Shown: piece by piece, positions 17,736 to 27,706 of the stretch | Numbering within the stretch: position 1 is the first letter of the stretch | Layout: each line of letters opens with the position of its first letter | DNA from: Gammaproteobacteria bacterium | GTDB lineage: Bacteria; Pseudomonadota; Gammaproteobacteria; Enterobacterales; Alteromonadaceae | NCBI GenBank assembly: GCA_018815765.1 | Contig: JAHIWM010000201.1 | Span: 1-39,288, forward strand | Length of the DNA: 39,288 nucleotides | Direction: 5' to 3' | Notes under the pieces: generated by a model | The model's input: only the letters and a program-made list of their open reading frames with translations | Database searches by the model: none | Told to the model about the DNA's origin: nothing | Position numbers and translations under genes: made by a program

Positions 17736-18431
17736 ATGGAGCAGTCATTACTTTCACCCGTGGTGCATGAAAAAATCCGCCATTTGAATCCTGGCTGTCA
17801 GGTCGATTTGCAGTTCTCTCAGCCCAGCAGTTTACGGATCCGAACCTCATTAGTAGGTTATGAAAAAAACCGTTACCTTGTGCTGAAACTACCACAGCAA
17901 GTGGTAGATGGTGGTTATAAGGATGTATTTGTTGAAGGCAATATGACGGTTGTCCGTTGCCTGCTTGAAGGCGATTTAGGTGAGTGTATTGCCTTTAGAG
18001 CCATGATTAAAACCATATCCCATCATCCGGTTCACCTGCTGTTTTTGGAGTATCCGCAGCAAATTGAAAATCGCTCTTTGCGGGCAAAGCAGCGGATCCG
18101 GGCTTTTATCCCAGCTTATGTAAATCCGCTGGAGCAAGGAACTTTGCCTGAAACCTTTTCACTTTATAATGGCTTTGTCATTGATATTTCGCCTTGCGGC
18201 TGTCGTTTTTCGATGAAACTGCATGCGGACTCCAGTCAGATTAACAAAGTGTCGGTGCTGCTGGAATTACTGGTACCAGGCGAAGAAGAAAGAATTCAAA
18301 TCCCAGGCGAGATTATGAATTGCCATCTGGAATTACAGGAGTTGTCTTTAGGTATTAAGTTTGAACTGCCTGAGCTACAGGTCGCTAAAATGCTGCAACG
18401 TTTTATCGTCGACCCGGCTATCGCCAGCTAA
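17736..18431 (+). CDS. PilZ domain protein (c-di-GMP receptor), YcgR-like layout
   Basis: This 231-residue protein has an N-terminal barrel-like domain (1-105) of the flagellar-brake type and a C-terminal PilZ domain. The c-di-GMP binding motifs are RxxxR as Arg116-Arg120 (RAKQR) and DxSxxG starting at Asp150 (DISPCG). It should sense cyclic di-GMP and alter motility, adhesion or another output, with the partner unknown. A diguanylate cyclase is encoded about 12 kb away in this window, so a link is possible but not shown. AAGGTGA before the ATG at 17736 supports the start. A large palindrome begins two bases after the stop. Confidence 0.88.
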   Translation: MEQSLLSPVVHEKIRHLNPGCQVDLQFSQPSSLRIRTSLVGYEKNRYLVLKLPQQVVDGGYKDVFVEGNMTVVRCLLEGDLGECIAFRAMIKTISHHPVHLLFLEYPQQIENRSLRAKQRIRAFIPAYVNPLEQGTLPETFSLYNGFVIDISPCGCRFSMKLHADSSQINKVSVLLELLVPGEEERIQIPGEIMNCHLELQELSLGIKFELPELQVAKMLQRFIVDPAIAS

Positions 18432-18433
18432 AT

Positions 18434-18490
18434 AAATTGGGGTCAGAGTCAATTAATCGGCTGGCGATTAATTGACTCTGACCCCAATTT
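18434..18490. repeat. 25-bp palindrome with GGGGTCAGA core, between pilZ and metH2
   Basis: Bases 18434-18458 and 18466-18490 are perfect inverted copies of 25 bases around a 7-base loop (GGCTGGC). The element fills the gap between two convergent stop codons almost exactly and ends in AATTT runs on both strands, so it probably serves as a two-way terminator. Its outer TGGGGTCAGA is shared with the element at 27628-27674, while the inner stem is different. Confidence 0.92.
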
Positions 18491-18491
18491 T

Positions 18492-21119
18492 TCATCCTAA
18501 ATTCGGTGCTAACCAGCTTTCAGCTTGTTCTGCACTCCAGCCTTTTTTCGCGGCGTATTCATCTTTTTGGTCGGTGCCAATTTTGCTGACTGCAAAGTAT
18601 TTGCTATCCGGATGAGCAAAGTACCAACCACTGACTGCAGCACCAGGCCACATGGCATAACTTTCAGTCAGTTGGATGCCTGTTTGGGCTTCCACATCTA
18701 ACAGCTGCCATAAAGTGCCTTTTTCCGTATGCTCAGGACAAGCAGGATAACCAGGTGCAGGCCTTATACCCTGATATAACTCACGAATAAGTTGCTCGTT
18801 GTCCAGAACTTCGTCCGGCGCATAACCCCAGATTTCACGTCGTACCTTCATATGCAGGTATTCAGCTAATGCTTCAGCTAAACGGTCAGCTAAGGCTTTG
18901 ACCATAATGCTGTTGTAATCATCATGCTGAGCAGCAAATTCATCAGCCAGCTCGTCAGCACCAAAGCCAGTGCTGACAGCAAAACCACCAATGTAATCGG
19001 CAATGCCTGAATCCACAGGGGCAACAAAGTCAGCTAAGCAGCAGTTTGGATTGTCGTTACGCAGTTGCAATTGCTGACGTAAGTTGAATAAACGGCAACG
19101 TTCTGTGGTTCTGCTTTCGTCTGTGTAGACAATAATGTCATCACCCAGACTGTTCGCCGGAAAGAAGCCAAATACAGCTTTGCCCTGCACTTTCTTCTGC
19201 TGGATCATCAAGTCAAGAATAGCGTTGGCGTCTCTATGCACACGACGAGCTTCCATACCCACTTCAGGGTGATTCAAAATGGCAGGATATTTACCGGACA
19301 ATTGCCAGGTCAGGAAAAATGGCGTCCAGTCGATATAATCACGCAGCGTTTCTAAATCGACGTCTTGCCATAAATGCACACCAGGTTGTTTAGGCGCGGG
19401 AGCTACTTTGGCTAAATCCAGTTTGAATTTATTAGCGCGGGCTTGCTCCAATGTCAGCAGTTTTTCACCTGGACGACTGCGGGCATGCTGGTCACGCGCT
19501 CTGTCGTATTCGTCGTTCACTCGTTCCAAAAAGGCCGGCTTATGTTCTTTACTGATCAGCGACTGCACCACAGATACGCTACGCGAAGCATTAGGTACAT
19601 ACACCACTCCATGTTGGTAATTCGGTGCAATTTTTATCGCGGTATGAGCTTTGGATGTAGTAGCGCCGCCTATCAGCAACGGGATATCAAAACCTAAGCG
19701 GGTCATTTCTTTGGCTACATGCACCATCTCATCTAAAGACGGTGTAATAAGGCCAGACAAACCAATAATATCGACATTCAGCTCTTTGGCTTTTTGCAGC
19801 AAAGTCGCACAAGGCACCATCACACCAAGGTCTATGACTTCATAGTTATTGCACTGCAGCACTACGCCTACAATGTTTTTACCTATGTCGTGTACATCGC
19901 CTTTGACTGTCGCCATCAGTACTTTGCCCTGAGCCCGGGCGCCGGTACCGGCTTTTTCCAGTTCAATAAAAGGCTGTAAATAGGCCACTGCTTTTTTCAT
20001 GACTCGGGCGGATTTGACCACCTGAGGCAAGAACATTTTGCCTTCACCGAATAAGTCGCCGACTACGTTCATGCCGTCCATCAACGGACCTTCAATCACG
20101 TGCAAAGGACGCTCAACAGTTAAGCGGGCTTCTTCAGTGTCCTGATCAATAAAGTCGGTGATACCTTTGACTAACGCATGTTCAAGGCGTTTGTTCACAG
20201 GCCAGGCACGCCAGGCTTCGTCTTCTTTGACGGCAACAGAGCCATCACCTTTAAACTCGGCCGCAATGTCCAGCAATCGTTCTGTGGCATCTTCGCGTCG
20301 GTTTAAGATCACATCCTCAACCCGCTCACGTAATAACTCCGGAATATCGTCATAGACCGCCAACTGACCGGCGTTGACTATGCCCATATCCATACCAGCC
20401 CCAATGGCATGATACAAAAACACCGAGTGCATGGCTTCGCGCACTGGGTCGTTACCACGGAATGAAAAGGAGATATTAGATACGCCGCCTGAAATTTTGG
20501 CGTAAGGGCATAAGCGTTTGATTTCACGGGTGGCTTCAATAAAATCGACGGCGTAATTGTTGTGCTCTTCTATGCCGGTCGCCACAGCAAAAATATTCGG
20601 GTCGAAGATAATATCTTCTGGCGGAAAACCAATCTGATTAACCAGAATGTCATAAGCGCGCTGACAGATTTCGACTTTGCGGACTTTCGTATCAGCCTGA
20701 CCTTTTTCATCAAAGGCCATCACCACCACAGCAGCACCATAACGTCGTAGTAATTTTGCCTGGTATAAAAACGGCTCTATACCTTCTTTTAACGAAATAG
20801 AATTGACGACGGGTTTACCCTGAATACATTTCAGCGCCGCTTCAATCACTTCCCACTTGGATGAATCCACCATAATAGGCACACGGGAAATGTCCGGCTC
20901 AGATGCCAGTAAATTCAGGTAACGCACCATGGCCGCCTTGCTGTCGAGCATGGCTTCGTCCATGTTGATATCGATGATCTGAGCACCACTTTCAACTTGC
21001 TGGCGCGCAACATCCAAAGCTTTTTCGTATTCGCCTTCTAATATCAGCTTCTTAAAACGGGCTGAGCCTGTGACATTGGTGCGTTCACCAACGTTAATAA
21101 AACGGGCTTGTTGTCGCAT
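18492..21119 (-). CDS. metH: Methionine synthase, cobalamin-dependent, folate/B12/activation part (MetH2)
   Basis: These 875 residues cover everything of E. coli MetH after the homocysteine domain. There is a pterin/methyl-folate domain (starting [16 protein letters not shown]), a B12 cap and Rossmann domain with the cobalt-ligand His410 (GDVHDIGKN), then the AdoMet activation domain ([17 protein letters not shown]). With MetH1 it makes methionine by passing the methyl group from methyl-tetrahydrofolate through cobalamin to homocysteine. The ATG at 21119 shares one base with the stop of MetH1 (TAATG), with GGAG five bases before it, so the two are coupled. A GTG at 21125 is less likely. The retained activation domain shows it is a full enzyme half and not a remnant. 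Confidence 0.93.
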   Translation of the reverse strand: MRQQARFINVGERTNVTGSARFKKLILEGEYEKALDVARQQVESGAQIIDINMDEAMLDSKAAMVRYLNLLASEPDISRVPIMVDSSKWEVIEAALKCIQGKPVVNSISLKEGIEPFLYQAKLLRRYGAAVVVMAFDEKGQADTKVRKVEICQRAYDILVNQIGFPPEDIIFDPNIFAVATGIEEHNNYAVDFIEATREIKRLCPYAKISGGVSNISFSFRGNDPVREAMHSVFLYHAIGAGMDMGIVNAGQLAVYDDIPELLRERVEDVILNRREDATERLLDIAAEFKGDGSVAVKEDEAWRAWPVNKRLEHALVKGITDFIDQDTEEARLTVERPLHVIEGPLMDGMNVVGDLFGEGKMFLPQVVKSARVMKKAVAYLQPFIELEKAGTGARAQGKVLMATVKGDVHDIGKNIVGVVLQCNNYEVIDLGVMVPCATLLQKAKELNVDIIGLSGLITPSLDEMVHVAKEMTRLGFDIPLLIGGATTSKAHTAIKIAPNYQHGVVYVPNASRSVSVVQSLISKEHKPAFLERVNDEYDRARDQHARSRPGEKLLTLEQARANKFKLDLAKVAPAPKQPGVHLWQDVDLETLRDYIDWTPFFLTWQLSGKYPAILNHPEVGMEARRVHRDANAILDLMIQQKKVQGKAVFGFFPANSLGDDIIVYTDESRTTERCRLFNLRQQLQLRNDNPNCCLADFVAPVDSGIADYIGGFAVSTGFGADELADEFAAQHDDYNSIMVKALADRLAEALAEYLHMKVRREIWGYAPDEVLDNEQLIRELYQGIRPAPGYPACPEHTEKGTLWQLLDVEAQTGIQLTESYAMWPGAAVSGWYFAHPDSKYFAVSKIGTDQKDEYAAKKGWSAEQAESWLAPNLG

Positions 21120-22183
21120 TACCACTCCAGACCAAAAGCTTCTAAACCAGACAAATGAAACTGGTGCGTTTTCTGTTTCGGCTGACGCGCAGGTAAACCG
21201 GCCACTACATCGCTGATGGCTTTAATATGTTCAGGCGTAGTGCCACAGCAGCCACCGACAATATTTAAAAAGCCCTGCTCTGCCCAATCGGCAATTTCTT
21301 TGGCCATCTCTACTGCACCTAAATCGTATTCGCCAAATTCATTCGGTAAGCCTGCATTTGGATGCACTGAGACATAACATTCTGAAATACCAGACAAAGT
21401 CTCAACATAAGGCCGTAATAAGTCTGGCCCTAAAGCGCAGTTCAGACCAAAGCTGACCGGTTGCACATGAGCTAATGAATGGTAGAAAGCTTCTGTAGTT
21501 TGGCCGGATAAAGTACGACCTGAGGCGTCGGTGATAGTGCCGGATATCATCACAGGTAAACTGTAACCCAGTTCATCAAACACTTTCAGTACCGCAAAAG
21601 CGGCGGCTTTGGCATTTAAAGTATCAAAGATGGTTTCGAGCATAATAATGTCGGCGCCACCTTCAATCAGTGCATGAGTAGATTCAGAATAAGCGCTGAC
21701 TAAAGTATCAAAATCGACATTACGGTAACCCGGATCGTTTACATCAGGTGAAATAGAAGCCGTTCTGTTGGTTGGGCCTAATACACCAGCCACAAAACGT
21801 GGTTTATCCGGCGTGCTGTATTCATCACAAGCCTGACGCGCTAAAGCCGCTGACTCGCGATTGATGCGAGCCGATAAATGCGACATATCGTAATCGGCCA
21901 TAGCGATAGGCGTAGCGTTAAAGCTGTTGGTTTCCAGAATATCAGCGCCAGCGGCTAAGTACTTACGATGAATATCCAGAATAAGTTGGGGTTGAGTCAG
22001 CACCAGCAAGTCGTTATTACCTTTCAGATCGGTAGACCAGTCAGCAAACTCAGTGCCACGATAATCATCTTCCTGCAATTTATATTGCTGGATCATGGTA
22101 CCCATAGCACCATCTAACACCAAAATACGCTCTGCCAACAGCGCACGAAGGGCATCCGGAGTTAACCTACTGCGATTGATCAT
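21119..22183 (-). CDS. Homocysteine S-methyltransferase domain of methionine synthase (MetH1)
   Basis: This 354-residue protein is the N-terminal homocysteine-binding barrel of MetH as a separate polypeptide. It begins [15 protein letters not shown]. The zinc thiolates are Cys249 (GLNCALG) and Cys312-Cys313 ([10 protein letters not shown]). The end, [12 protein letters not shown], aligns with the linker of E. coli MetH (LSGLEPLNIGED), so the split falls exactly between two domains. It follows metA by two bases and overlaps metH2 by one, forming a metA-metH1-metH2 operon. A stand-alone S-methylmethionine-type methyltransferase is possible by family name, but the adjacent complementary half makes that unlikely. 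Confidence 0.92.
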   Translation of the reverse strand: MINRSRLTPDALRALLAERILVLDGAMGTMIQQYKLQEDDYRGTEFADWSTDLKGNNDLLVLTQPQLILDIHRKYLAAGADILETNSFNATPIAMADYDMSHLSARINRESAALARQACDEYSTPDKPRFVAGVLGPTNRTASISPDVNDPGYRNVDFDTLVSAYSESTHALIEGGADIIMLETIFDTLNAKAAAFAVLKVFDELGYSLPVMISGTITDASGRTLSGQTTEAFYHSLAHVQPVSFGLNCALGPDLLRPYVETLSGISECYVSVHPNAGLPNEFGEYDLGAVEMAKEIADWAEQGFLNIVGGCCGTTPEHIKAISDVVAGLPARQPKQKTHQFHLSGLEAFGLEW

Positions 22184-22185
22184 GA

Positions 22186-23106
22186 CTACTGCCCTATCTG
22201 CTGAATATCAAAAGGTGTGGCCTGATACACATAATAATTCAGCCAGTTGCTGAACAATAAAAAGGCATGGCTTTGCCATAACTTATGTGGACCTTTGGCT
22301 GGATCGTTTTGTTTATAGTAGTTCTCTGGAACTTTTGGCTCAAGACCTGCGGCTACATCACGCTGATATTCATCGTTTAAGGTGGTTAAATCATATTCTG
22401 GATGGCCGGTGACAAAAACCCGGCTACCCGTGCTGTTTTGCAGCAAGTAGGCGCCTGTTGCATCGGCTTCTGCCAACACATGTAAATCCGGGTGCTGTTG
22501 ATACTTTTGTTTGGGCACCTGAGCATAACGCGAATGGGGCACTAAAAACTCATCGTCAAAACCCCGTACTAAAGGGCTTAACGGCTGAGAGACATTTTGC
22601 CAGTACACTCCTGATAACTTCTCGCCACGAATTTCACGCTGCAAACCATAGTAATGATACAAAGCCGCATGAGCAGCCCAGCATAAAAATAAAGTGGATG
22701 TGACATGGCGATCAGCCCAGGTCAGAATTTCTGCCAGCTGAGGCCAGTAACTGACATCTTCGTAATTGACTAAACCTAAAGGCGCACCCGTGATAATCAG
22801 GCCATCATAGTTTTGCTGCTCTACATCAGAAAAATAGCGGTAAAAACAGTCCAGATGATTTTGTGGCGTGTTTTTGCTGACATGATTATCCAGTCGTATC
22901 AGCTCCACATCTACCTGCAACGGGCTATTGGCTAACAAGCGCAATAACTGGATTTCAGTGGCGACCTTATTCGGCATTAAATTAAGAATAGCGATTTTCA
23001 GCGGCCGGATATCCTGCGATAAAGCCCGGCTTTCAGTCATGACAAATACATTCTCCGCAGAAAGCGCTTCTACAGCAGGTAACTGATCAATGACTTTAAT
23101 AGGCAT
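22186..23106 (-). CDS. metA: Homoserine O-succinyltransferase
   Basis: This 306-residue MetA performs the first dedicated step of methionine synthesis, acylating homoserine. The catalytic cysteine is residue 142 (FLCWAAHA) and the His235/Glu237 pair lies in TGHPEYD. Residue 111 is glycine (TGAPLG); in this family glycine there goes with succinyl-CoA and glutamate with acetyl-CoA, so succinylation is predicted. The gene leads an operon with both parts of methionine synthase, joining the first and last steps. A GGAG ribosome site precedes the ATG, and a MetJ operator lies upstream. Confidence 0.95.
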   Translation of the reverse strand: MPIKVIDQLPAVEALSAENVFVMTESRALSQDIRPLKIAILNLMPNKVATEIQLLRLLANSPLQVDVELIRLDNHVSKNTPQNHLDCFYRYFSDVEQQNYDGLIITGAPLGLVNYEDVSYWPQLAEILTWADRHVTSTLFLCWAAHAALYHYYGLQREIRGEKLSGVYWQNVSQPLSPLVRGFDDEFLVPHSRYAQVPKQKYQQHPDLHVLAEADATGAYLLQNSTGSRVFVTGHPEYDLTTLNDEYQRDVAAGLEPKVPENYYKQNDPAKGPHKLWQSHAFLLFSNWLNYYVYQATPFDIQQIGQ

Positions 23107-23160
23107 AGCATCTCCGACAAGGCTGAAAAATGAGGTTACTCTGGCTTAAAGCGGCGGAAA

Positions 23161-23187
23161 TGTCAACTTCTAAACGTTTAGACGTCT
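23161..23187 (-). promoter_or_regulatory. MetJ operator with -35 element of the metA operon
   Basis: Two adjacent 8-base met boxes, AAACGTTT (23172-23179) and AGACGTCT (23180-23187), match the MetJ consensus AGACGTCT at 6 and 8 of 8 positions. A third, weaker box (CAACTTCT) may precede them. On the minus strand a perfect TTGACA (23166-23161) abuts them, so MetJ with S-adenosylmethionine should block the promoter. A clear -10 was not found at 17 bases. Confidence 0.85.
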
Positions 23188-23272
23188 AAATAAAAATAAA
23201 GATGGCCGATGAATGAATACAAGTAGTTCAGACTTCCGCATCATCAGCTTTTGATGTTAAAAATAGCCCGGC

Positions 23273-23288
23273 AGGACAGGACAGGACA
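23273..23288. repeat. Short AGGAC tandem repeat in the recA-metA intergenic region
   Basis: AGGAC occurs three times in a row plus one base. The 283-base gap around it (23107-23389) also holds the metA control region and the recA terminator. No gene, and in particular no recX, was seen in it. Confidence 0.8.
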
Positions 23289-23326
23289 TAAAATCTGATT
23301 TTCTCAAAGGCCATACAATTAAAAAC

Positions 23327-23354
23327 AACAAACCCGGCCTGAGCCGGGTTTGTT
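23327..23354 (-). terminator. recA terminator
   Basis: A 12-bp perfect stem (23327-23338 with 23343-23354, core CCCGGC/GCCGGG) with loop CTGA is followed on the minus strand by GTTTTTAATT, 35 bases after the recA stop. Confidence 0.88.
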
Positions 23355-23389
23355 TGAAGTCTTACTTCAGCTATCTAAGCTTATACAGC

Positions 23390-24448
23390 TTACAGATCGG
23401 CTTCAGCGTCTTCTGGCACCATACCAAAATCTTCTGCCGGTGACGGAGCACCTTTAGATGGTTCCAGTAACAGCATGCGACGTAATTCGGCTTCAATTTC
23501 TTTAGCAACAGCAGGGTTTTCCTGCAGGTATTTCATGGCGTTGGCTTTACCCTGGCCAATTTTGTTGCCTTTGTAGGCATACCAGGCACCGGCTTTGTCG
23601 ATCAGCTTATGCAGTACACCTAAGTCCACTAACTCGCCATCTTTGCTGATACCAGCGCCGTACATAATAATAAATTCGGCTTGTTTAAACGGCGGTGCTA
23701 CTTTGTTTTTCACCACTTTGACGCGGGTTTCGTTACCCGTCACTTCATCGCCATCTTTCACAGAACCAGTACGACGAATATCTAAACGCACTGAAGCGTA
23801 GAATTTTAACGCGTTACCGCCGGTCGTGGTTTCTGGTGAACCAAACATCACACCAATTTTCATCCGGATTTGGTTGATGAAAATACATAAAGTGTTTGAA
23901 CGTTTGATATTACCTGTCAGTTTACGCAAAGCCTGAGACATTAAACGAGCTTGTAAACCTACATGGCTGTCACCCATATCGCCTTCAATTTCAGCGCGAG
24001 GTGTTAATGCAGCGACGGAGTCGACCACGATCACGTCTACCGCAGCAGAACGTACTAACATGTCACAAATTTCCAGTGCCTGTTCACCAGTATCCGGTTG
24101 AGACACTAATAAATCATCGACGTTTACACCTAATTTTTTAGCGTAAACAGGGTCTAAAGCGTGTTCAGCATCGATAAAAGCACAGGTTTTACCCATACGC
24201 TGAGCTTCAGCGACCACCTGCAAAGTTAAAGTCGTTTTACCTGAAGATTCAGGACCGTAGATCTCAACAATACGACCACAAGGCAAACCGCCTATGCCCA
24301 GAGCAATATCCAAACCTAACGAACCTGTAGGGATAAAGTCGATATCAAGCGCAGTGCTGTCGCCCAAACGCATAATTGAACCTTTACCAAACTGGCGTTC
24401 GATTTGACCTAAGGCTGCGGTCAGTGCTTTTTGTTTATTGTCGTCCAT
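23390..24448 (-). CDS. recA: Recombinase RecA
   Basis: RecA forms filaments on single-stranded DNA, drives strand exchange and triggers LexA self-cleavage. The 352-residue sequence is canonical: [20 protein letters not shown] start, Walker [10 protein letters not shown], the L1/L2 loop region with [22 protein letters not shown], and an acidic C terminus (PEDAEADL). The frame is open to 24481, but the ATG at 24448 with GGAGAGAG just before it is the family start. A LexA box and promoter lie upstream. Neither the neighbouring 283 bases nor the next gene encodes RecX, which often follows recA. Confidence 0.98.
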   Translation of the reverse strand: MDDNKQKALTAALGQIERQFGKGSIMRLGDSTALDIDFIPTGSLGLDIALGIGGLPCGRIVEIYGPESSGKTTLTLQVVAEAQRMGKTCAFIDAEHALDPVYAKKLGVNVDDLLVSQPDTGEQALEICDMLVRSAAVDVIVVDSVAALTPRAEIEGDMGDSHVGLQARLMSQALRKLTGNIKRSNTLCIFINQIRMKIGVMFGSPETTTGGNALKFYASVRLDIRRTGSVKDGDEVTGNETRVKVVKNKVAPPFKQAEFIIMYGAGISKDGELVDLGVLHKLIDKAGAWYAYKGNKIGQGKANAMKYLQENPAVAKEIEAELRRMLLLEPSKGAPSPAEDFGMVPEDAEADL

Positions 24449-24485
24449 TGCTCTCTCCGGTGGATTCTTGGATGCACTCAAAGTG

Positions 24486-24526
24486 CTGTATGCTCATACA
24501 GTAGTCTTTTTGCTTTAGTCTGTCAA
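24486..24526 (-). promoter_or_regulatory. recA promoter with LexA (SOS) box
   Basis: CTGTATGCTCATACAG (24486-24501) is a perfect CTGT-N8-ACAG LexA site. Read on the minus strand it is CTGTATGAGCATACAG, which I recall as the E. coli recA operator. TTGACA (24526-24521) and TACTGT (24503-24498) are 17 bases apart, so LexA covers the -10. The -35 lies inside the end of pncC. Confidence 0.93.
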
Positions 24527-25006
24527 TAACAAGATCAGCTGCTGCAAGACAAAATCGATCGCCTGTTGGCGCACTGTCGCTCTGTCGCCATCAAAAATAC
24601 GATGCGACAATACCTGATGGCCCTGAATTTCAAAACAAAAATGTACAGTACCCACAGGTTTAGTGGCGGAGCCACCATCAGGGCCTGCAATACCAGACAC
24701 TGCCACCGCCACTTCAGCACCGGCAGCTTTGGCTGCACCTACCGCCATCTCCAGCACTGTTTCTTTACTGACAGCGCCGTATTGCAACAAAGTTTCGGCT
24801 TTTACCCCTAGCAACTGTTGCTTGGCTTTATTACTGTAGGTGACAAAAGATCGGTCCAGATAGGCTGAACTGCCGGGCACTGCGGTCAACACATATGCAA
24901 TACCACCGCCAGTGCAGGATTCTGCTGTGGTGATACTGAAGTTTTTCCGCAATAATAGCGCTCCGAGATCCGCCGCCAATTGATAGGTGGTTACTGGAAT
25001 TGTCAT
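24515..25006 (-). CDS. pncC: Nicotinamide-nucleotide amidohydrolase PncC (CinA C-terminal domain)
   Basis: This 163-residue single-domain protein matches the CinA C-terminal family that deamidates nicotinamide mononucleotide to nicotinic acid mononucleotide in pyridine nucleotide recycling. Motifs: TTAESCTGGGIAYVLT near the N terminus, VSGIAGPDGGSATKPVGTV in the middle. It has no N-terminal MoCF domain, as in E. coli PncC. It lies between mutS (divergent, 32 bases apart) and recA, a common gammaproteobacterial order. The recA promoter -35 is in its last codons. Confidence 0.93.
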   Translation of the reverse strand: MTIPVTTYQLAADLGALLLRKNFSITTAESCTGGGIAYVLTAVPGSSAYLDRSFVTYSNKAKQQLLGVKAETLLQYGAVSKETVLEMAVGAAKAAGAEVAVAVSGIAGPDGGSATKPVGTVHFCFEIQGHQVLSHRIFDGDRATVRQQAIDFVLQQLILLLTD

Positions 25007-25038
25007 CTTTGGTCCAACGCAGGAATTATTAAGCCATT

Positions 25039-27624
25039 ATGCCGCCAGAACAGAAAGACGGGCAAGCCCTAAGCCCGCACACTCCGATGATGCAACAGTA
25101 CCTTGGCCTGAAATGCCAGCATCCTGATATTTTGCTGTTTTATCGTATGGGTGACTTTTACGAGCTGTTTTACGATGACGCAAAAAAGGCCTCTGCCCTT
25201 TTGGATATTTCCCTGACCAAAAGAGGCCAGTCGGCGGGCCAGCCTATTCCTATGGCAGGCGTGCCTTATCATTCGATTGAAGGCTATTTAGCCCGTTTAG
25301 TGCAACTGGGTGAATCCGCCGCTATTTGCGAACAAATCGGCGATCCAGCCTTAAGCAAAGGCCCGGTTGAACGTGCTGTGGTGCGTATTGTGACTCCAGG
25401 CACTGTCACAGACGAAGCTTTGTTGAACGAACGCCAGGACACCTTAGTATCGGCTTTGTATCAGCAAAAAGGCAGTTATGGTTTTGCTTACTTAGATTTA
25501 AGCAGCGGCCGTTTTTTAGTCAATGAAGTCACCCATCTGGATGATTTATTGGCCTTGTTGCAGCGCTTAAATCCGGCAGAAATTTTATATGCCGAAGAGC
25601 AGGACTGGCCGGATAGCGTGATCAACCGCAAAGGTGTGCGCCGCCGCCCTGTCTGGGAGTTTGAGTTAAGCAACGCTAAACGTTTACTGACCCAACAATT
25701 TGGTACCCGCGACTTACAAAGTTTTGGCGTAGAACAAGCGCCTGTGGCTTTAATGGCCGCGGGCTGTTTAATGGGTTATGTCAAAGACACCCAGCGCGCT
25801 CAGTTACCGCATATCCGCTCTATCGCTCTTGAGCGTAATCAGGACTGCATAGTTCTGGATGCGGCAACCCGACGTAATTTAGAGCTGACCCAAACTTTAG
25901 CAGGCCAGTTTGATCACACTCTTGCGGCTGTTTTGGATCAATGCCAGACCGCTATGGGCAGTCGTTTATTGAAGCGCTGGATCCATGCGCCGCTGCGCGA
26001 TCAGTCCTTAGTATCAGCCCGTCATCAGGCTGTGGCTGAATTACAACAGCATCATCAAAGCCTGCAGCCGCTGTTTAAACAAGTGGGTGATACAGAGCGG
26101 GTGATTGCCCGTTTAGCACTTCGAAGTGCCCGTCCCCGTGATTTCTCGCGTTTGCGTGCTGCTTTGCAGTTATTGCCAGAGCTATCCCCTGAACTGACTC
26201 TGTTACACAGCCCTTTATTGGCGCAGCTCGCTGCTAAATGCCAACCACTGCCAGAGCTTTGTGATTTATTAGAGCGTGCCATAGTCGAAACCCCACCTAT
26301 GCTCATTCGCGATGGAGGTGTGATAGCTTCAGGCTACAACGCCGCGTTGGATCAATGGCGTGAACTGGCAACAGGTGCCACTGATTATCTGGAGCGACTG
26401 GAGCAACGCGAAAAAGAGCGCACAGGCATAGCCTCACTCAAGGTTGGTTTTAACCGAGTAGCTGGCTATTACATTGAAACTGGCCGCAGCGCGGCCGATC
26501 AGGTGCCAGCGGACTATATTCGCCGCCAGACCTTAAAAAATAACGAACGTTTTATTATTCCTGAATTAAAAGAATACGAAGACAAAGTGCTTGGCAGTCA
26601 AAGCAAAGCTTTAGCTTTGGAAAAGCAGTTATACGATGAGTTGTTTGATTTAACAGCGCCTTACCTGGCGGAATTACAGCAACTTTCAGCGGCTTTGGCG
26701 GAACTGGATTTACTGACTAACTTCGCAGAGCGCGCTGAACAGCTAAACTACCATCAGCCAGAGCTGACGCCAAAGCCTGGCATACAGATTGAAGCTGGCC
26801 GTCACCCTGTGGTTGAACAGGTGATGACGGAGCCTTTTATTGCCAACCCACTTAAGCTCTCGCCAGAGCGTCGCATGCTGATGATTACAGGCCCGAATAT
26901 GGGCGGTAAATCGACTTATATGCGTCAGAACGCCTTAATAGTCCTAATGGCTTATATAGGTAGTTTTGTACCTGCAGAGCGCGCTGTATTAGGTCCGGTC
27001 GACCGGATATTCACTCGTGTTGGTGCATCCGATGATTTGGCGTCAGGCCGCTCTACCTTTATGGTGGAAATGACAGAAACTGCCACTATTTTGCATCATG
27101 CGACAGCGCAGAGTTTAGTGCTGATGGATGAAATAGGCCGTGGCACCAGCACTTATGATGGTTTGTCTTTGGCATGGGCCTGTGCTGAATACCTGGCGCA
27201 GCAACTCAAAGCCATGACTTTGTTTGCCACCCATTATTTTGAACTGACCGAGCTGGCATCCCAGTTACAAGGTTTAGCCAATATCCATCTGGATGCGGTA
27301 GAGCACGACGAACACATCGTCTTTATGCATCAGGTGCAAGATGGCGCGGCCAGTAAAAGTTATGGCCTACAGGTAGCCCAACTGGCTGGTGTGCCTCGGG
27401 TGGTAATCCAAAAAGCCAAACAAAAACTGGCCCAATTGGAACAACAGTCTGTTGTCAGTGCCAAAGCACCAGCAGCGGCTAAAACAGCAGAGCCGCTGCA
27501 GCAACAATTATTTGTCGAAGCCGAACCTCATCCAATACTGGAGCAACTGGCCACACTGGATCCGGATCAACTGTCAGCCCGTCAGGCTTTGGATTTGTTG
27601 TATCAGCTCAAAGCCAGCTTATAA
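25039..27624 (+). CDS. mutS: DNA mismatch repair protein MutS
   Basis: MutS binds base mismatches and small loops and starts methyl-directed repair with MutL. In this 861-residue protein the mismatch-reading Phe-X-Glu is Phe40-Tyr-Glu42 (GDFYELF). The ATPase has Walker A starting at 618 (GPNMGGKST), Walker [13 protein letters not shown] and the helix near [11 protein letters not shown]. The C terminus has a beta-clamp-type QQLFVE and a tetramerisation tail. Length is normal. The start MPPEQKDG is the longest in frame, with only a weak ribosome site (AGGA 15 bases upstream). A palindromic element begins four bases after the stop. Confidence 0.98.
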   Translation: MPPEQKDGQALSPHTPMMQQYLGLKCQHPDILLFYRMGDFYELFYDDAKKASALLDISLTKRGQSAGQPIPMAGVPYHSIEGYLARLVQLGESAAICEQIGDPALSKGPVERAVVRIVTPGTVTDEALLNERQDTLVSALYQQKGSYGFAYLDLSSGRFLVNEVTHLDDLLALLQRLNPAEILYAEEQDWPDSVINRKGVRRRPVWEFELSNAKRLLTQQFGTRDLQSFGVEQAPVALMAAGCLMGYVKDTQRAQLPHIRSIALERNQDCIVLDAATRRNLELTQTLAGQFDHTLAAVLDQCQTAMGSRLLKRWIHAPLRDQSLVSARHQAVAELQQHHQSLQPLFKQVGDTERVIARLALRSARPRDFSRLRAALQLLPELSPELTLLHSPLLAQLAAKCQPLPELCDLLERAIVETPPMLIRDGGVIASGYNAALDQWRELATGATDYLERLEQREKERTGIASLKVGFNRVAGYYIETGRSAADQVPADYIRRQTLKNNERFIIPELKEYEDKVLGSQSKALALEKQLYDELFDLTAPYLAELQQLSAALAELDLLTNFAERAEQLNYHQPELTPKPGIQIEAGRHPVVEQVMTEPFIANPLKLSPERRMLMITGPNMGGKSTYMRQNALIVLMAYIGSFVPAERAVLGPVDRIFTRVGASDDLASGRSTFMVEMTETATILHHATAQSLVLMDEIGRGTSTYDGLSLAWACAEYLAQQLKAMTLFATHYFELTELASQLQGLANIHLDAVEHDEHIVFMHQVQDGAASKSYGLQVAQLAGVPRVVIQKAKQKLAQLEQQSVVSAKAPAAAKTAEPLQQQLFVEAEPHPILEQLATLDPDQLSARQALDLLYQLKASL

Positions 27625-27627
27625 AAA

Positions 27628-27674
27628 TGGGGTCAGATCACATTGTTAACAGTTCACAATGTGATCTGACCCCA
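27628..27674. repeat. Second GGGGTCAGA palindrome, after mutS
   Basis: Bases 27628-27646 and 27656-27674 are inverted copies of 19 bases around a 9-base loop. The outer ten bases TGGGGTCAGA and their complement are the same as in the element at 18434-18490, but the inner stem (TCACATTGT) is unrelated. It follows the mutS stop immediately and ends in CCAATTT, so it may terminate mutS transcription. Confidence 0.9.
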
Positions 27675-27690
27675 ATTTCAGGTGTTGAAA

Positions 27691-27706
27691 AAGGAGTGTT
27701 GTTATT
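27691..27706 (+). promoter_or_regulatory. Ribosome site pointing to an ATT start for the phosphatase gene
   Basis: AAGGAG (27691-27696) is a strong Shine-Dalgarno sequence, seven bases before an in-frame ATT (27704). The first usual start codon, TTG at 27719, is 22 bases away, too far for this site. The GTG and TTG codons nearer to it are in frames that stop at once. Confidence 0.5.
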
